From contig ONCG01000015.1 in the NCBI GenBank assembly GCA_900316285.1, forward strand, positions 94,174-158,173: a DNA stretch of 64,000 nucleotides, read 5' to 3'. The DNA comes from an uncultured Prevotellaceae bacterium. Lineage in GTDB: Bacteria > Bacteroidota > Bacteroidia > Bacteroidales > Bacteroidaceae. A program made the position numbers and the translations under genes. Below, in pieces: positions 9,401 to 17,940 of this stretch (positions are counted from its first letter, which is position 1; every line of letters starts with the position of its first letter). The notes under the pieces are model-generated. The model saw only the letters and a program-made list of their open reading frames with translations, made no database searches and was not told where the DNA came from.

Positions 9401-9832
9401 ATGACTATTGCAGTAGATTTCGACGGAACAATCGTAGAACACAAATATCCCGAAATTGGTGAGGAACTTCCCTTCGCCACCGAAACCTTGCGCATGCTTA
9501 TCAAGGACCAGCATCGTCTGATCCTCTGGAGCGTACGCGAAGGCCAGCTCCTTGAAGATGCCATCAACTGGTGCCGTGAACGCGGTGTAGAGTTCTATGC
9601 AGTCAACAAGGACTATCCTGAGGAGAAAGTAGAGTGGAACAATCACTTCTCTCGTAAGATTAAAGCCGATGTTTGGATCGACGACCGCAACATCGGTGGC
9701 ATTCCTGACTGGGGACAGATTTATCAGATGATCTCACAAGGTCTCACATGGAAGGACCTCATCGCACAAGCATCCCGCCGAAGTCTCGAACACCACGAGG
9801 CTCCCAAAAAGAAACACTGGTGGAGCAAGTAG
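9401..9832 (+). CDS. HAD-like hydrolase, 143 aa
   Basis: Small HAD-superfamily protein. The catalytic DxDGT motif is at the very N-terminus (VDFDGTI, residues 5-11). Helix motif IDDRNIGG near residue 92 resembles the acidic fourth HAD motif, and EGQLLEDAINWCRERGVEFYAVN fits the family's core helix. It resembles the small cap-less Bacteroidota HAD group represented by B. thetaiotaomicron BT0820. The substrate is unknown. It is downstream of the tyrosine kinase but separated from it by an inverted microrepeat, so co-transcription is uncertain. Its stop codon is followed within about 10 bases by a mini-hairpin array. Confidence 0.8.
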   Translation: MTIAVDFDGTIVEHKYPEIGEELPFATETLRMLIKDQHRLILWSVREGQLLEDAINWCRERGVEFYAVNKDYPEEKVEWNNHFSRKIKADVWIDDRNIGGIPDWGQIYQMISQGLTWKDLIAQASRRSLEHHEAPKKKHWWSK

Positions 9833-9837
9833 GCACC

Positions 9838-9940
9838 GAAGCGTCGTGTAAAGCAGCGTGCTGCGTGTAAGGGCTTTCGCCCGTGTAAAGCGCTAAAAGC
9901 GCGAGTAAAGCCCTTCGGGCGTTCAATGTTCAAATGCACA
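9838..9940. repeat. Mini-hairpin array a (3' of the HAD gene)
   Basis: Consecutive small palindromes with different arms (GCAGCGTGCTGC, GGGCTTTCGCCC, GCGCTAAAAGCGC, GCCCTTCGGGC) are joined by the linker GTGTAAAG/GAGTAAA, the reverse of the CTTTACAC linker used in other arrays. It begins about 5 bases after the stop at 9832. Confidence 0.8.
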
Positions 9941-9977
9941 ACGTTCGCCAATAATTCACCAAGAATATGCCACAAAC

Positions 9978-10011
9978 AAAAACGCTGATGGATTTCTCCA
10001 CCAGCGTTTTT
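9978..10011. terminator. Bidirectional terminator between HAD gene and WecA-like gene
   Basis: The stem AAAAACGCTGATGGA / TCCACCAGCGTTTTT has one A-C mismatch and a 4-base loop, with A-run and T-run flanks. It sits between convergent genes. Confidence 0.85.
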
Positions 10012-10017
10012 ATGTAC

Positions 10018-10093
10018 CCTTTACACGCCGTCAGGCCTTACCCGCGCTTCAGCGCTTTACACGCAGCTTGCTGCTTTACACGGCGCTTCGCGC
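10018..10093. repeat. Mini-hairpin array b (3' of the WecA-like gene)
   Basis: CGCTTCAGCG, GCAGCTTGCTGC and GGCGCTTCGCGCC units are joined by CTTTACAC and CCTTACCC linkers. The array ends directly at the stop codon of the minus-strand gene (10094-10096). Confidence 0.8.
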
Positions 10094-11290
10094 CTACATC
10101 CTATCCATCAACCTTCTCATTCCTTTATAGAAAGGCCCCGTTTCCACGTGGCTCAATTCAGCCACACGCTTCAGTACCTTATAGGGATGACGGTCGTGAT
10201 TCATTCTTCTGACGATATAGTATATTCCAGAGGTATTCAAGAATCCGACCAATACGACAACGAGGAATTGTACCGTCGCATTGGCACCCAACTGGTAACT
10301 GATAAACCAACAAAAAATATTCAGAGCATTCAGCAGAATCACACATGCAGATGTACCCACATGCGAGAAGCCAATCTCTATGAACAGATGATGCAGGTGC
10401 GACTTATCAGCATGGAACGGAGATACACCCTTCATGATTCGTCCTGTCATCACACGCAACGTATCAAAGATGGGCACCGACAGCACAGAAATACAAAATG
10501 CCACCACTCCCATATTCGGGAAATTAAAGGCCACTCGCGATGTGTTATCCACTGTATGCAGCGTGAAGATAGTCATCAGCATACCCATCATCAGCGTTCC
10601 ACTATCTCCTATAAACATCTTCGATCTTTTTCCAAACACATTGTGCAGGAAGAAGGGTATCAGGGCTCCTGCTGCCAACGCACACATAACAGCCATCGTG
10701 CCATCATGCGACGCACAGAAGAACACACCGAATACCATGCTCGCCATGATGCATAATCCCGACGACAATCCATCAACCCCATCAATCATATTGATAGCAT
10801 TAATGATTCCGCAACCGCCAAAGGCTACCAATGGCAGCGACAAGTAAACAGGCAACTTATGAATCCCGAACAATCCGTGGAAGTCATTCATGTTCACCAA
10901 GTCCATCTTCACGACAAAGCCTATTACCAACACTTCTATTACCAAACGCAGGATAGGACTCAATCCGATAATATCGTCGCCCATACCGACATATAGCATC
11001 ACAGTGATAGCAACGATCGATGTAAACAAGGCATAACTGTTGAAAAACACGCTAGTGGCACCTGCACCGATGATGATGCCCCAGATTACGGCGACACCAC
11101 CCATCACTGGCACAGGCCTCTCTTGCAACTTCCGCTCATCAGGTTCATCCATCGCACTCATCTTCTTGGCTACTTTCACTACGAAGGGATGCACCATAAA
11201 CACCAGCACCATTGAAATCACAAACGGAAGAATAATACCTACCAGCCAGAGCCTCCATCCGAGATCAATCAAATAATGTATAATCTCCAT
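10094..11290 (-). CDS. WecA/TagO-like undecaprenyl-phosphate sugar-1-phosphate transferase
   Basis: Polytopic initiating transferase that puts a HexNAc-1-phosphate on undecaprenyl phosphate, starting glycan assembly on the cytoplasmic face. The signatures of the MraY/WecA family are present: an early Asp pair (GMGDDIIGLSP), NAINMIDGVDGLSSG, the metal-binding FIGDSGTLMMG, and the loop PFHADKSHLHHLF with the His cluster. Length 398 aa with about 11 membrane segments is slightly longer than E. coli WecA. It is the most downstream gene of the minus-strand polysaccharide locus, 45 bases after the next gene. Confidence 0.93.
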   Translation of the reverse strand: MEIIHYLIDLGWRLWLVGIILPFVISMVLVFMVHPFVVKVAKKMSAMDEPDERKLQERPVPVMGGVAVIWGIIIGAGATSVFFNSYALFTSIVAITVMLYVGMGDDIIGLSPILRLVIEVLVIGFVVKMDLVNMNDFHGLFGIHKLPVYLSLPLVAFGGCGIINAINMIDGVDGLSSGLCIMASMVFGVFFCASHDGTMAVMCALAAGALIPFFLHNVFGKRSKMFIGDSGTLMMGMLMTIFTLHTVDNTSRVAFNFPNMGVVAFCISVLSVPIFDTLRVMTGRIMKGVSPFHADKSHLHHLFIEIGFSHVGTSACVILLNALNIFCWFISYQLGANATVQFLVVVLVGFLNTSGIYYIVRRMNHDRHPYKVLKRVAELSHVETGPFYKGMRRLMDRM

Positions 11291-11335
11291 AAAAAATATC
11301 CGTTTAATTATATCTTATAAAATTCCAAATCAATT

Positions 11336-12445
11336 TTAACTTTGATATCCTCGCAATGCAAGTCTTAAATATTGGCAGAAACACCATATAGTATCTTTTG
11401 GAAAGACAAGAAAATTGTTTACATACACAGGGAGTTGCCCTAACAAAGTAACTATTTTTTTTAACAATACGTTGGCATCCCCACCCAATTGCTTCACTTT
11501 CTGCCGAGTTCCAAAATTACCTGTATACAGAATTAGCTTCATAATCTTTTTCCCCTTTCCGATTAATCGCTCGTCATAAAAAGGCATTCTCTCTACAGGA
11601 TATCCTAATTCATGTACAGCCATTACTCCAAATGCTTGCCAGTAATCACGTAGTCCCAAAAAGATCAAATCTTCTTCTAAGGCCCTTAAGTCAATCTTCT
11701 CATAATTTTTGTGAACAAACATCATCCAGTCACTCACCTGCCGCAATCCAACTCCGCCAGAACCCATCAGATGACCGAGCATATGCGTAAATATAAAAAT
11801 CGAATCAAATTGCACAGACGGTACCACTAGCCCATCTACATCCTCATTACGTATTATTCTAACCTTCTCACAAAGTCTTTTTTCCTTCCATTGTTCCAAA
11901 TTTCGCGAACACTTCTTGTTCACAAGGAATTGGAAATCACCATGTATTTCCACTACTATACCCTTATATAGGAAAGCTGCATGTTTCCTTTTTACATCTT
12001 CCCCATCAAGCGTCGATATTTCCGCCATCAACTTCTTCGCTCTCTCATATTGCCCGTCACCAGTAACCAGAAGGTCTATATCTCCAACTGTTCGCCTCAA
12101 AGGATTCTTATAGTTTGCCGCAACCCCCTGACCTTTCAAAAGTATTGTTTGAACACCCATTCTTTCCATTTGTGAAATCAAATAGGGAACGAATGCATTC
12201 AACTTTCTATTTTCGTCTTCAATTTCTGCCGTCTGTTTATAAAACTGCAACATAAGTTGCCGCCTCCCTTGTTTCTCCCTTGGCAATTGCGAAATACCCT
12301 CAACCACTAAGCCCACCACTGTCTGTTCCTGAGCTAATCTAAACACACCATCCCAGTCGGTCTCCACAGAAAACATCGACACATCCAAAGGTATGCCCCA
12401 GAGGCCCGTTTTATACAACTGAAGAAAAATATCTATATTGTTCAT
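11336..12445 (-). CDS. NTP_transf_5-type nucleotidyltransferase-fold protein, 369 aa
   Basis: Matches the 'putative nucleotidyltransferase' family found in polysaccharide loci. The core motif is LLKGQGVAANYKNPLRRTVGDIDLLV, with the Gly-Asp-Asp-type metal ligands (D-I-D) and a later EIHGDFQF third acidic residue. The rest is helical. Substrate unknown. It lies between a glycosyltransferase and the WecA-like gene, and low-GC coding starts here compared with the WecA-like gene. Confidence 0.8.
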   Translation of the reverse strand: MNNIDIFLQLYKTGLWGIPLDVSMFSVETDWDGVFRLAQEQTVVGLVVEGISQLPREKQGRRQLMLQFYKQTAEIEDENRKLNAFVPYLISQMERMGVQTILLKGQGVAANYKNPLRRTVGDIDLLVTGDGQYERAKKLMAEISTLDGEDVKRKHAAFLYKGIVVEIHGDFQFLVNKKCSRNLEQWKEKRLCEKVRIIRNEDVDGLVVPSVQFDSIFIFTHMLGHLMGSGGVGLRQVSDWMMFVHKNYEKIDLRALEEDLIFLGLRDYWQAFGVMAVHELGYPVERMPFYDERLIGKGKKIMKLILYTGNFGTRQKVKQLGGDANVLLKKIVTLLGQLPVYVNNFLVFPKDTIWCFCQYLRLALRGYQS

Positions 12446-12481
12446 CTAAAACAATTAATGTTCATTTTAAACGATACCAGC

Positions 12482-12548
12482 CGCAGAGCACGCTGTCAGG
12501 CCTTACTCACGATTTAGCGCCTTACACGAGCCAACGGCTCCTTCACTT
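12482..12548. repeat. Mini-hairpin array c, running into the end of a glycosyltransferase gene
   Basis: GCGCCTTACACGAGCC-type linkers and palindromes (GAGCCAACGGCTC, CTTCACTTGCGCAGCAAGTG) are present. The last palindrome overlaps the final codons (LLRK) and stop of the minus-strand glycosyltransferase at 12543. Confidence 0.7.
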
Positions 12549-13379
12549 GCGCAGCAAGTGAAGATACACCCATGTTCTCAACCGATTTGGCATCAACACT
12601 TGTACGATACCACGCACCGTGCAGATATAAAGGAAATAGCCAAATGAGATTAGTCCGTGTCGGTACATATACCAGAACACGCGCACCACGCTCTTATAGA
12701 ATCGTAGCCCCCCACGTCTAGCAATTTGATCCTTTCCTGACCGTACGTTCACCACCACATCCGGGATATTTCGGAACTTACAGCCATGCTCCATCATGCG
12801 TGCCCATAGGTAGTGGTCCTCCTGTTTCCAGAATGGCTGATAGTTACCGCTCTTCATCAGGTCGGCCTTCTTGAAGATCACCGTCACGTGGTTCACCGCA
12901 CATCGTCCTCGCATCATCCGCTTGATCTCTGCATCCTCCAACGGCAGGATGCGTTTCGCGATGATGTTCTCCGGATCACCATCAAACTCAGTTATCATAC
13001 CTCCCACCAGACTCAGCTCCGGGTCCTCCTCGAAGCACTTCATCTGCTTCTCAAACCGGTCAGGCAGACAGATGTCATCCGAATCCATACGAGCCAGATA
13101 GTCATACTTCGCTGCCTCTGCTGCAATCCGCATCGCCTCTCCCAATCCCCCATTCTTCACCTGTGGCAGATATACTATCTCAGTGGGCAGATGTTCATTT
13201 TCAATTATCAATTTTCCATTTTCAATTTCCTGCTCCAGCCCCGCTGGAACAGGACCATCCCCCACAATCACAATCTCATTCGGTAGCAGTGTCTGCTGCA
13301 GCAAACTATCAAGAGCCACCCGCACCAGTTCCGGCACGTCGCTCTTGTATATCGACATAATAACACTAAAATTCAACAT
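12543..13379 (-). CDS. GT2-family glycosyltransferase, 278 aa
   Basis: GT-A fold inverting transferase: N-terminal SVIMSIYKSDVPELVRVALDSLLQQT, nucleotide-sugar loop, DSDD motif (LARMDSDDICLPDRF) and the later HVTVIFKKADL and EDHYLWARM acceptor region. The start at 13379 is chosen because the earlier Met at 13427 would overlap the upstream gene. An A/T microrepeat supplies residues EIENGKLIIENE (13195-13235) between strands 2 and 3, an apparent insertion in a surface loop. The C-terminus is encoded by a hairpin-array unit. Confidence 0.88.
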   Translation of the reverse strand: MLNFSVIMSIYKSDVPELVRVALDSLLQQTLLPNEIVIVGDGPVPAGLEQEIENGKLIIENEHLPTEIVYLPQVKNGGLGEAMRIAAEAAKYDYLARMDSDDICLPDRFEKQMKCFEEDPELSLVGGMITEFDGDPENIIAKRILPLEDAEIKRMMRGRCAVNHVTVIFKKADLMKSGNYQPFWKQEDHYLWARMMEHGCKFRNIPDVVVNVRSGKDQIARRGGLRFYKSVVRVFWYMYRHGLISFGYFLYICTVRGIVQVLMPNRLRTWVYLHLLRK

Positions 13380-13393
13380 ACTTAAACAATAAA

Positions 13394-14446
13394 CTAGAAA
13401 CCATAGATTTCTGCATACCTTTCGCAAAAACGTTGTGGTGAATATTTCTCCTGATATGCAGTTTGGAGTTTTCTTCCCATTTGGTCATCATCCTCAATTC
13501 TCAGAATCGCTTCTGCCAAAGCCTTTTCATCGGGCATATCAAATTTTGCTATTTCTTCTTCCGAAAAGCATTCTTCAACAGCAGGCAATCTTGACGCTAC
13601 CACCTTACAGCCACACGCTGCAGCCTCTAACAATGAGATAGGAAATCCTTCTGAACGACTGGGTAAAGCATAAATATCATAATAAGGAAGATAGCGAAAC
13701 GCATCTTTCTTCATCCCGGCAAAAAGTACTCGATCAGAAACGCCAACCTCGCAAGCCATTTGCTCAAACGTCTTTCGTTCCTTTCCGTCTCCTGCAACAA
13801 ACAACCGATACCTTTCAGGCAATAGAGCCATCGCCTTTAGCATCACATCGATGCCCTTCCTATACAACAACACACAATTCATCCCGATAAGAATCCCATC
13901 TCCCTTAATGCCATTAATCTCACACTGCTCTTCTTTAGTTAGGCCAGGAATTGGTTCGTCAATTATTCTGGTATTATATGCATATGTCAACTTCCGTTTA
14001 GGGATGTAGCTATTATAATACTTCATCATATCCTTACTTAAACATACAACTTTACCAAAAGGAAGTTTTGTCAACAGGTACAGCAGGCCAAGCAAAATAC
14101 CTTCCAATTTCCCATACAAATCGAGAAAGTCTTGGAAACAATAGCAGTGTAAGGTAGTGATTTGTTTTGTTCTCTCCCCATTCTCATTTCTAAATTTGTG
14201 CCAAAGATGCTTCAACAAATATAATTCAGGCCATATCCCATGAGTATGAATAATGTCATATCCTTCAAGTTCCTCAACGCAATTAAGCTTCGAAACCTCA
14301 CATTCAAAAGAAACAGGCTTGCCCACCTCTTTCAAATAAAAAACCTTACAATTATGACCATTTTCATTCATTACGTGAACCAGGTCCCGGATCACCTGAT
14401 TCACACCAGTCTGTCCAATATGATTTGTTAGATATGCAACTCTCAT
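13394..14446 (-). CDS. GT4-family glycosyltransferase, 350 aa
   Basis: GT-B retaining transferase. The N-terminal half shows GQTGVNQVIRDLVHVMNENGH and DIIHTHGIWPEL; the C-terminal half has the donor-binding block with LYRKGIDVMLKAM, VAGDGKERK, and the E-x7-E motif region PSRSEGFPISLLEAAACG. It overlaps the upstream gene by 4 bases (ATGA) and is 14 bases from the next, so it is translated in series with its neighbours. Confidence 0.92.
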   Translation of the reverse strand: MRVAYLTNHIGQTGVNQVIRDLVHVMNENGHNCKVFYLKEVGKPVSFECEVSKLNCVEELEGYDIIHTHGIWPELYLLKHLWHKFRNENGERTKQITTLHCYCFQDFLDLYGKLEGILLGLLYLLTKLPFGKVVCLSKDMMKYYNSYIPKRKLTYAYNTRIIDEPIPGLTKEEQCEINGIKGDGILIGMNCVLLYRKGIDVMLKAMALLPERYRLFVAGDGKERKTFEQMACEVGVSDRVLFAGMKKDAFRYLPYYDIYALPSRSEGFPISLLEAAACGCKVVASRLPAVEECFSEEEIAKFDMPDEKALAEAILRIEDDDQMGRKLQTAYQEKYSPQRFCERYAEIYGF

Positions 14447-15459
14447 TCCCTTATGTATGCATCAAATGACGGTATCCTTTTATAATCTTCCGAATGAACA
14501 TACTGATAACCTGTATAGAGCCCTCGGAAATAATCTATCAAATAAATGGGTTGTTTGAACCTAATGGTATCACCCATAAGAGCAACGATTCCCAATAGAT
14601 TTCTCCATGCGAATGCCAAACCACAAAGGAACTTCTCACTTCTATCCTTTTTTAAACTATATATAGTCCGATACCAAATCGTATAGAGTAGCTTCTTTTT
14701 GAAGAACATGCGTTTTCTTACATTTACACGCACACCTGCTTTTGCATCTAAATGCAGTATCCCCGTGTCATAATGCATCAATACTCTATATCCCTGCAAA
14801 TATAATTTGTAATAAAACAACTGGTCATCCATCGATGCGAAAGAAAAGGTATCCAGCCATCGCTCGTCCTCGAAGTGAATCGCTTGATATGCAGATTTCT
14901 TACAAAGCAAGCTAGCGAAAGCGGCAGTCTGAGTTGGCATAACCAGTTTTGAAGGATTGCTATTATATGAGAAGCCTGCATCACGCTTCACTTTATTCGC
15001 CCATCCATCATCTTTCCGCGCAGAAGAAGAATTATTCAAATAGACCAAACACTTCATCCTCCAACTCTCACCAGCATGTTTATATACTTGTGGAACAATA
15101 CAATCGCCATCGTACTCTTCTAATCCACAAAACATTTTCTCTACATAATCAGGAGGTAGATACAAATCATCATCGCAAAATAGAATATATTCCGAATCCA
15201 CCTCATCAAACGGTAACGACCGTTGCGCCACCATTCCCTTTTCGCACCTTACAATCTGCTCTACGCCCACCGTCTCTTTTGGTGCTTGATAACCATAAGG
15301 AATATACACCAGGATTTTCTTAGGTGGAAGCGTCTGCGCCACTAAGCTATCCAAGAGCGTCTGGTACTTTTCCCCTGCTGTTCCTAATGTTCGAATCGCT
15401 ACGCAGTAGTCCCGCGTACTGCAGGATGCTTCTGGCTTTAAATTTCTAGTTTCAACCAC
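14443..15459 (-). CDS. GT2-family glycosyltransferase, 338 aa (paralogue of 17941-18918)
   Basis: GT-A transferase with YCVAIRTLGTAGEKYQ at the N-terminus, IPYGYQAPKETVG, the acidic FCDDDLYLPPDYVEKMF and WLDTFSFASMDDQLFYYKL. It is clearly paralogous to the gene at 17941-18918 over its whole length. Its first 17 residues (MVETRNLKPEASCSTRD) have no counterpart in the paralogue and are encoded by a GTTTCTAG/TTTAAA-type microrepeat, so the start codon itself lies in repeat DNA. The 3' end overlaps the GT4 gene by ATGA. Confidence 0.9.
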   Translation of the reverse strand: MVETRNLKPEASCSTRDYCVAIRTLGTAGEKYQTLLDSLVAQTLPPKKILVYIPYGYQAPKETVGVEQIVRCEKGMVAQRSLPFDEVDSEYILFCDDDLYLPPDYVEKMFCGLEEYDGDCIVPQVYKHAGESWRMKCLVYLNNSSSARKDDGWANKVKRDAGFSYNSNPSKLVMPTQTAAFASLLCKKSAYQAIHFEDERWLDTFSFASMDDQLFYYKLYLQGYRVLMHYDTGILHLDAKAGVRVNVRKRMFFKKKLLYTIWYRTIYSLKKDRSEKFLCGLAFAWRNLLGIVALMGDTIRFKQPIYLIDYFRGLYTGYQYVHSEDYKRIPSFDAYIRE

Positions 15460-15640
15460 AGATTACACGGATTTTATAGATTTTGCACAGATTCCACTAA
15501 AGAGCAGATTACAGAACATTGTATATTTTATAGAAACAATGCTGGCTTTAAATATCACTCCAATTTCATGAATCGGACAGACCCATTTTCAATTGTCAAT
15601 TATTAATCCTCTATTTTGCACGAGCTACGCTCTGTGCAAC
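15460..15640. repeat. Intergenic microrepeats (CACAGATTACACGGATT and TTTCAATTGTCAATTATT types)
   Basis: CCACAGATTACACGGATTTT and GATTTTGCACAGATT match the repeats around the GxxExxY gene at 44.6-45.2 kb. ATTTTCAATTGTCAATTATT belongs to the 9301 family. No gene is seen. Confidence 0.6.
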
Positions 15641-16678
15641 TTAGTGTCCATAATAGTTAAGATAGAAGATGGTCGTGAGGGCTGCGCCCATGCCGAGGTA
15701 CGCTATCCAGCGGTCTTTTTTCATGAAAGAGTAAGCAATCGATGGAATAATCACCATCTCCAGTGTGGCAAACATCGAAGAAACACGACCAGAAAGAGCA
15801 GTATAACAACTCAAAACTATTAATATAACTGTCGAATAAAAATAGGCATTGCGTATTGTGAGATAATGCGATGTTGTTTGTCGCATTCTATCCTCTGTAA
15901 ACGTATAAACAAGAAGCAAGAATGTCTGGAAATAAATCATGGGATTCGCCAATCCCCATTCTCGTTGATATTCTTCTTGAATATAAGTATTACCGACATT
16001 TAAATCTTCCACATAATCAGCCACCATAAATCTTATAATATTCGAATAGAAAGCCGCTATAATAAAAGCGATAACAGTTCCTATTATAATATGCCGCTTC
16101 TTAATATCAACCATACATAAAAAATAGAGTGGAACGGCTATGATAGCACTGTGGTGGAAAAGATATGCTACAAATACCCATGCAAAATAACGTTTCCAGT
16201 CTCGTTCGGTAATATATTGCACAGCCATTAGAATGATAGCGTATGACAATCCTGCTCGAATCTGAATAAAATTACGTGCAAGATAAAAACGGGAGATATA
16301 GGCACATAAACCCAAAATAGGATATAAACAATACTTATCAAATGCTTTATATAAAAAGAAAAAGGATATCAAAGCAACAATTAAGAAATAAACCGTCATA
16401 TTCGATGTAAAAGTTTTAACTATAACACCAATATAATAGAATCCTATTTCTCCATAACCAAATGGCTGCGAATATTGGGTCAAATTCGATAAAGTTGGAG
16501 TATAATCAAGAAAGGATATCGCGTATACTTCTGTATCTGCCCAACTATTAATATCTCTAACACCAGCTAAATAGGCCAAGATTATACAAATTGCGATCAG
16601 CCAATAGCGTTTATTACGTTGCTGAAGTCCCTCTGCATATAATGCAAATAAATAAAATGCTATATAAATTAATACCAT
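15641..16678 (-). CDS. EpsG-like polysaccharide polymerase (Wzy candidate)
   Basis: Polytopic protein of 345 aa with about ten membrane segments and the EpsG-family signature around an early loop: LAGVRDINSWADTEVY, then an Arg-rich segment SRFYLARNFIQIRAGLSYAIIL and FHHSAIIAVPLYF. Such proteins polymerise lipid-linked repeat units in the periplasm. It is the only polymerase candidate in the locus and complements the Wzx flippase at 31379. The gene is AT-rich. Confidence 0.85.
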   Translation of the reverse strand: MVLIYIAFYLFALYAEGLQQRNKRYWLIAICIILAYLAGVRDINSWADTEVYAISFLDYTPTLSNLTQYSQPFGYGEIGFYYIGVIVKTFTSNMTVYFLIVALISFFFLYKAFDKYCLYPILGLCAYISRFYLARNFIQIRAGLSYAIILMAVQYITERDWKRYFAWVFVAYLFHHSAIIAVPLYFLCMVDIKKRHIIIGTVIAFIIAAFYSNIIRFMVADYVEDLNVGNTYIQEEYQREWGLANPMIYFQTFLLLVYTFTEDRMRQTTSHYLTIRNAYFYSTVILIVLSCYTALSGRVSSMFATLEMVIIPSIAYSFMKKDRWIAYLGMGAALTTIFYLNYYGH

Positions 16679-16779
16679 AGGAATTAGTTGCTTTGCAGCG
16701 AATACTAAGTTACTAGTTTATAGTTTCAAGTTTCTAAAAAGAAATAAAGATTGTTGTACCTTCCAATATCAAGAATCAA

Positions 16780-17928
16780 TTACCTGCCAAGTAAAGTTTC
16801 CCATCGATCCATCGTATTCTCAATGGAATAGTATTTCGAGCGTTCTATAGCTTTCGCACGAACACTCTCCCGGTATTCATCATCCATTATCATCTTCTTC
16901 ATCGCCTCGGCCAATGCCTCCACATCATCCGGCTCGCACAGAATGCCTGTTTCGCACTGCTCAACTTTATTGTTTGAACTTTGAACATTAAACTTTGAAC
17001 CTTGCCCTTCTGGGCACATAATCTCTCTCTGCCTCCCCTTATAATCACACGCTATGCATGCGCATCCTTGGCTCATGGCCTCAATCAGAACTAATCCAAA
17101 TGCTTCATAACGACTGCTCAACACAAATATAGATGATTCCGCATATACTTTCTGCATATCATCAACAAAACCTGTATACTCGATTCTATTCCAAACGCCA
17201 CATTCCTTGGCGATACCATCCAAATACTTCCGTGTCTCTGAACTCCTCCATACTCCCGCAATCACCAGTTTCCACCCCTCGTCTTGAACCTTAGACTTTA
17301 AACCTTGAACGAGATTTCCAAAAGCTCTTATTAGCACATCGAAACCTTTATAATGCCAATTATCAACTCTTCCGGAAGCAAGTATAACCTTTTTTCTGGG
17401 AGATATGTTTTCTATTGGTTCCAATGCCAATGGATTTTCCTTCACAGTCACATTGTGAAGCCTTTTTCCAATTATCTTTTTATCTGCACCTGTTAACACT
17501 GTCACGCAGCTATACATTCTGCAAATCCAAAACTTATAACATTTAAGAAAGAACGGCATTGGGGCAGAATCCGGCCTCTCATACGGATCATGCTCAGTCG
17601 CAACAACAGGTATTCCCATTCCAATGGAGGCCAGTTTTGCCACTATAGAACAAAGTGACATAATACCTATGATAACATCTGGCTTATCCGTTTTCAATTG
17701 CTTACGCAATATTCTGATAGCCCCACACCACTTTTTTAGTTTATTATTTGTCTGCGGCACTAAGTTCATGACTTGCACCATATCATCTAACACATATGTC
17801 TGCTCCTCATATAGATCTGCAAAGAACATAACCTCATGTCCTCGCTGTACAAACCCATTAGCAAGAGACACGGCTACACGCTCAGCACCGCCATGACACA
17901 ATCTTGGACAAACTATAAAAATTTTCAT
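16780..17928 (-). CDS. GT4-family glycosyltransferase, 382 aa
   Basis: GT-B transferase starting MKIFIVCPRLCHGGAERVAV, a standard GT4 acceptor-domain opening (GGAE). The donor half has ILASGRVDNWHYKGFDVLI, VIAGVWRSSE and SSRYEAFGLVLIEAMSQGC. Two TTGAACTTT-type microrepeats are translated inside it: GSKFNVQSSNNKVEQ (16963-17003) and LVQGLKSKVQDEG (17280-17312). Both fall in predicted surface loops and keep the frame. It lies 12 bases before the next GT2 gene. Confidence 0.9.
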   Translation of the reverse strand: MKIFIVCPRLCHGGAERVAVSLANGFVQRGHEVMFFADLYEEQTYVLDDMVQVMNLVPQTNNKLKKWCGAIRILRKQLKTDKPDVIIGIMSLCSIVAKLASIGMGIPVVATEHDPYERPDSAPMPFFLKCYKFWICRMYSCVTVLTGADKKIIGKRLHNVTVKENPLALEPIENISPRKKVILASGRVDNWHYKGFDVLIRAFGNLVQGLKSKVQDEGWKLVIAGVWRSSETRKYLDGIAKECGVWNRIEYTGFVDDMQKVYAESSIFVLSSRYEAFGLVLIEAMSQGCACIACDYKGRQREIMCPEGQGSKFNVQSSNNKVEQCETGILCEPDDVEALAEAMKKMIMDDEYRESVRAKAIERSKYYSIENTMDRWETLLGR

Positions 17929-17940
17929 TGAAATAGAATT

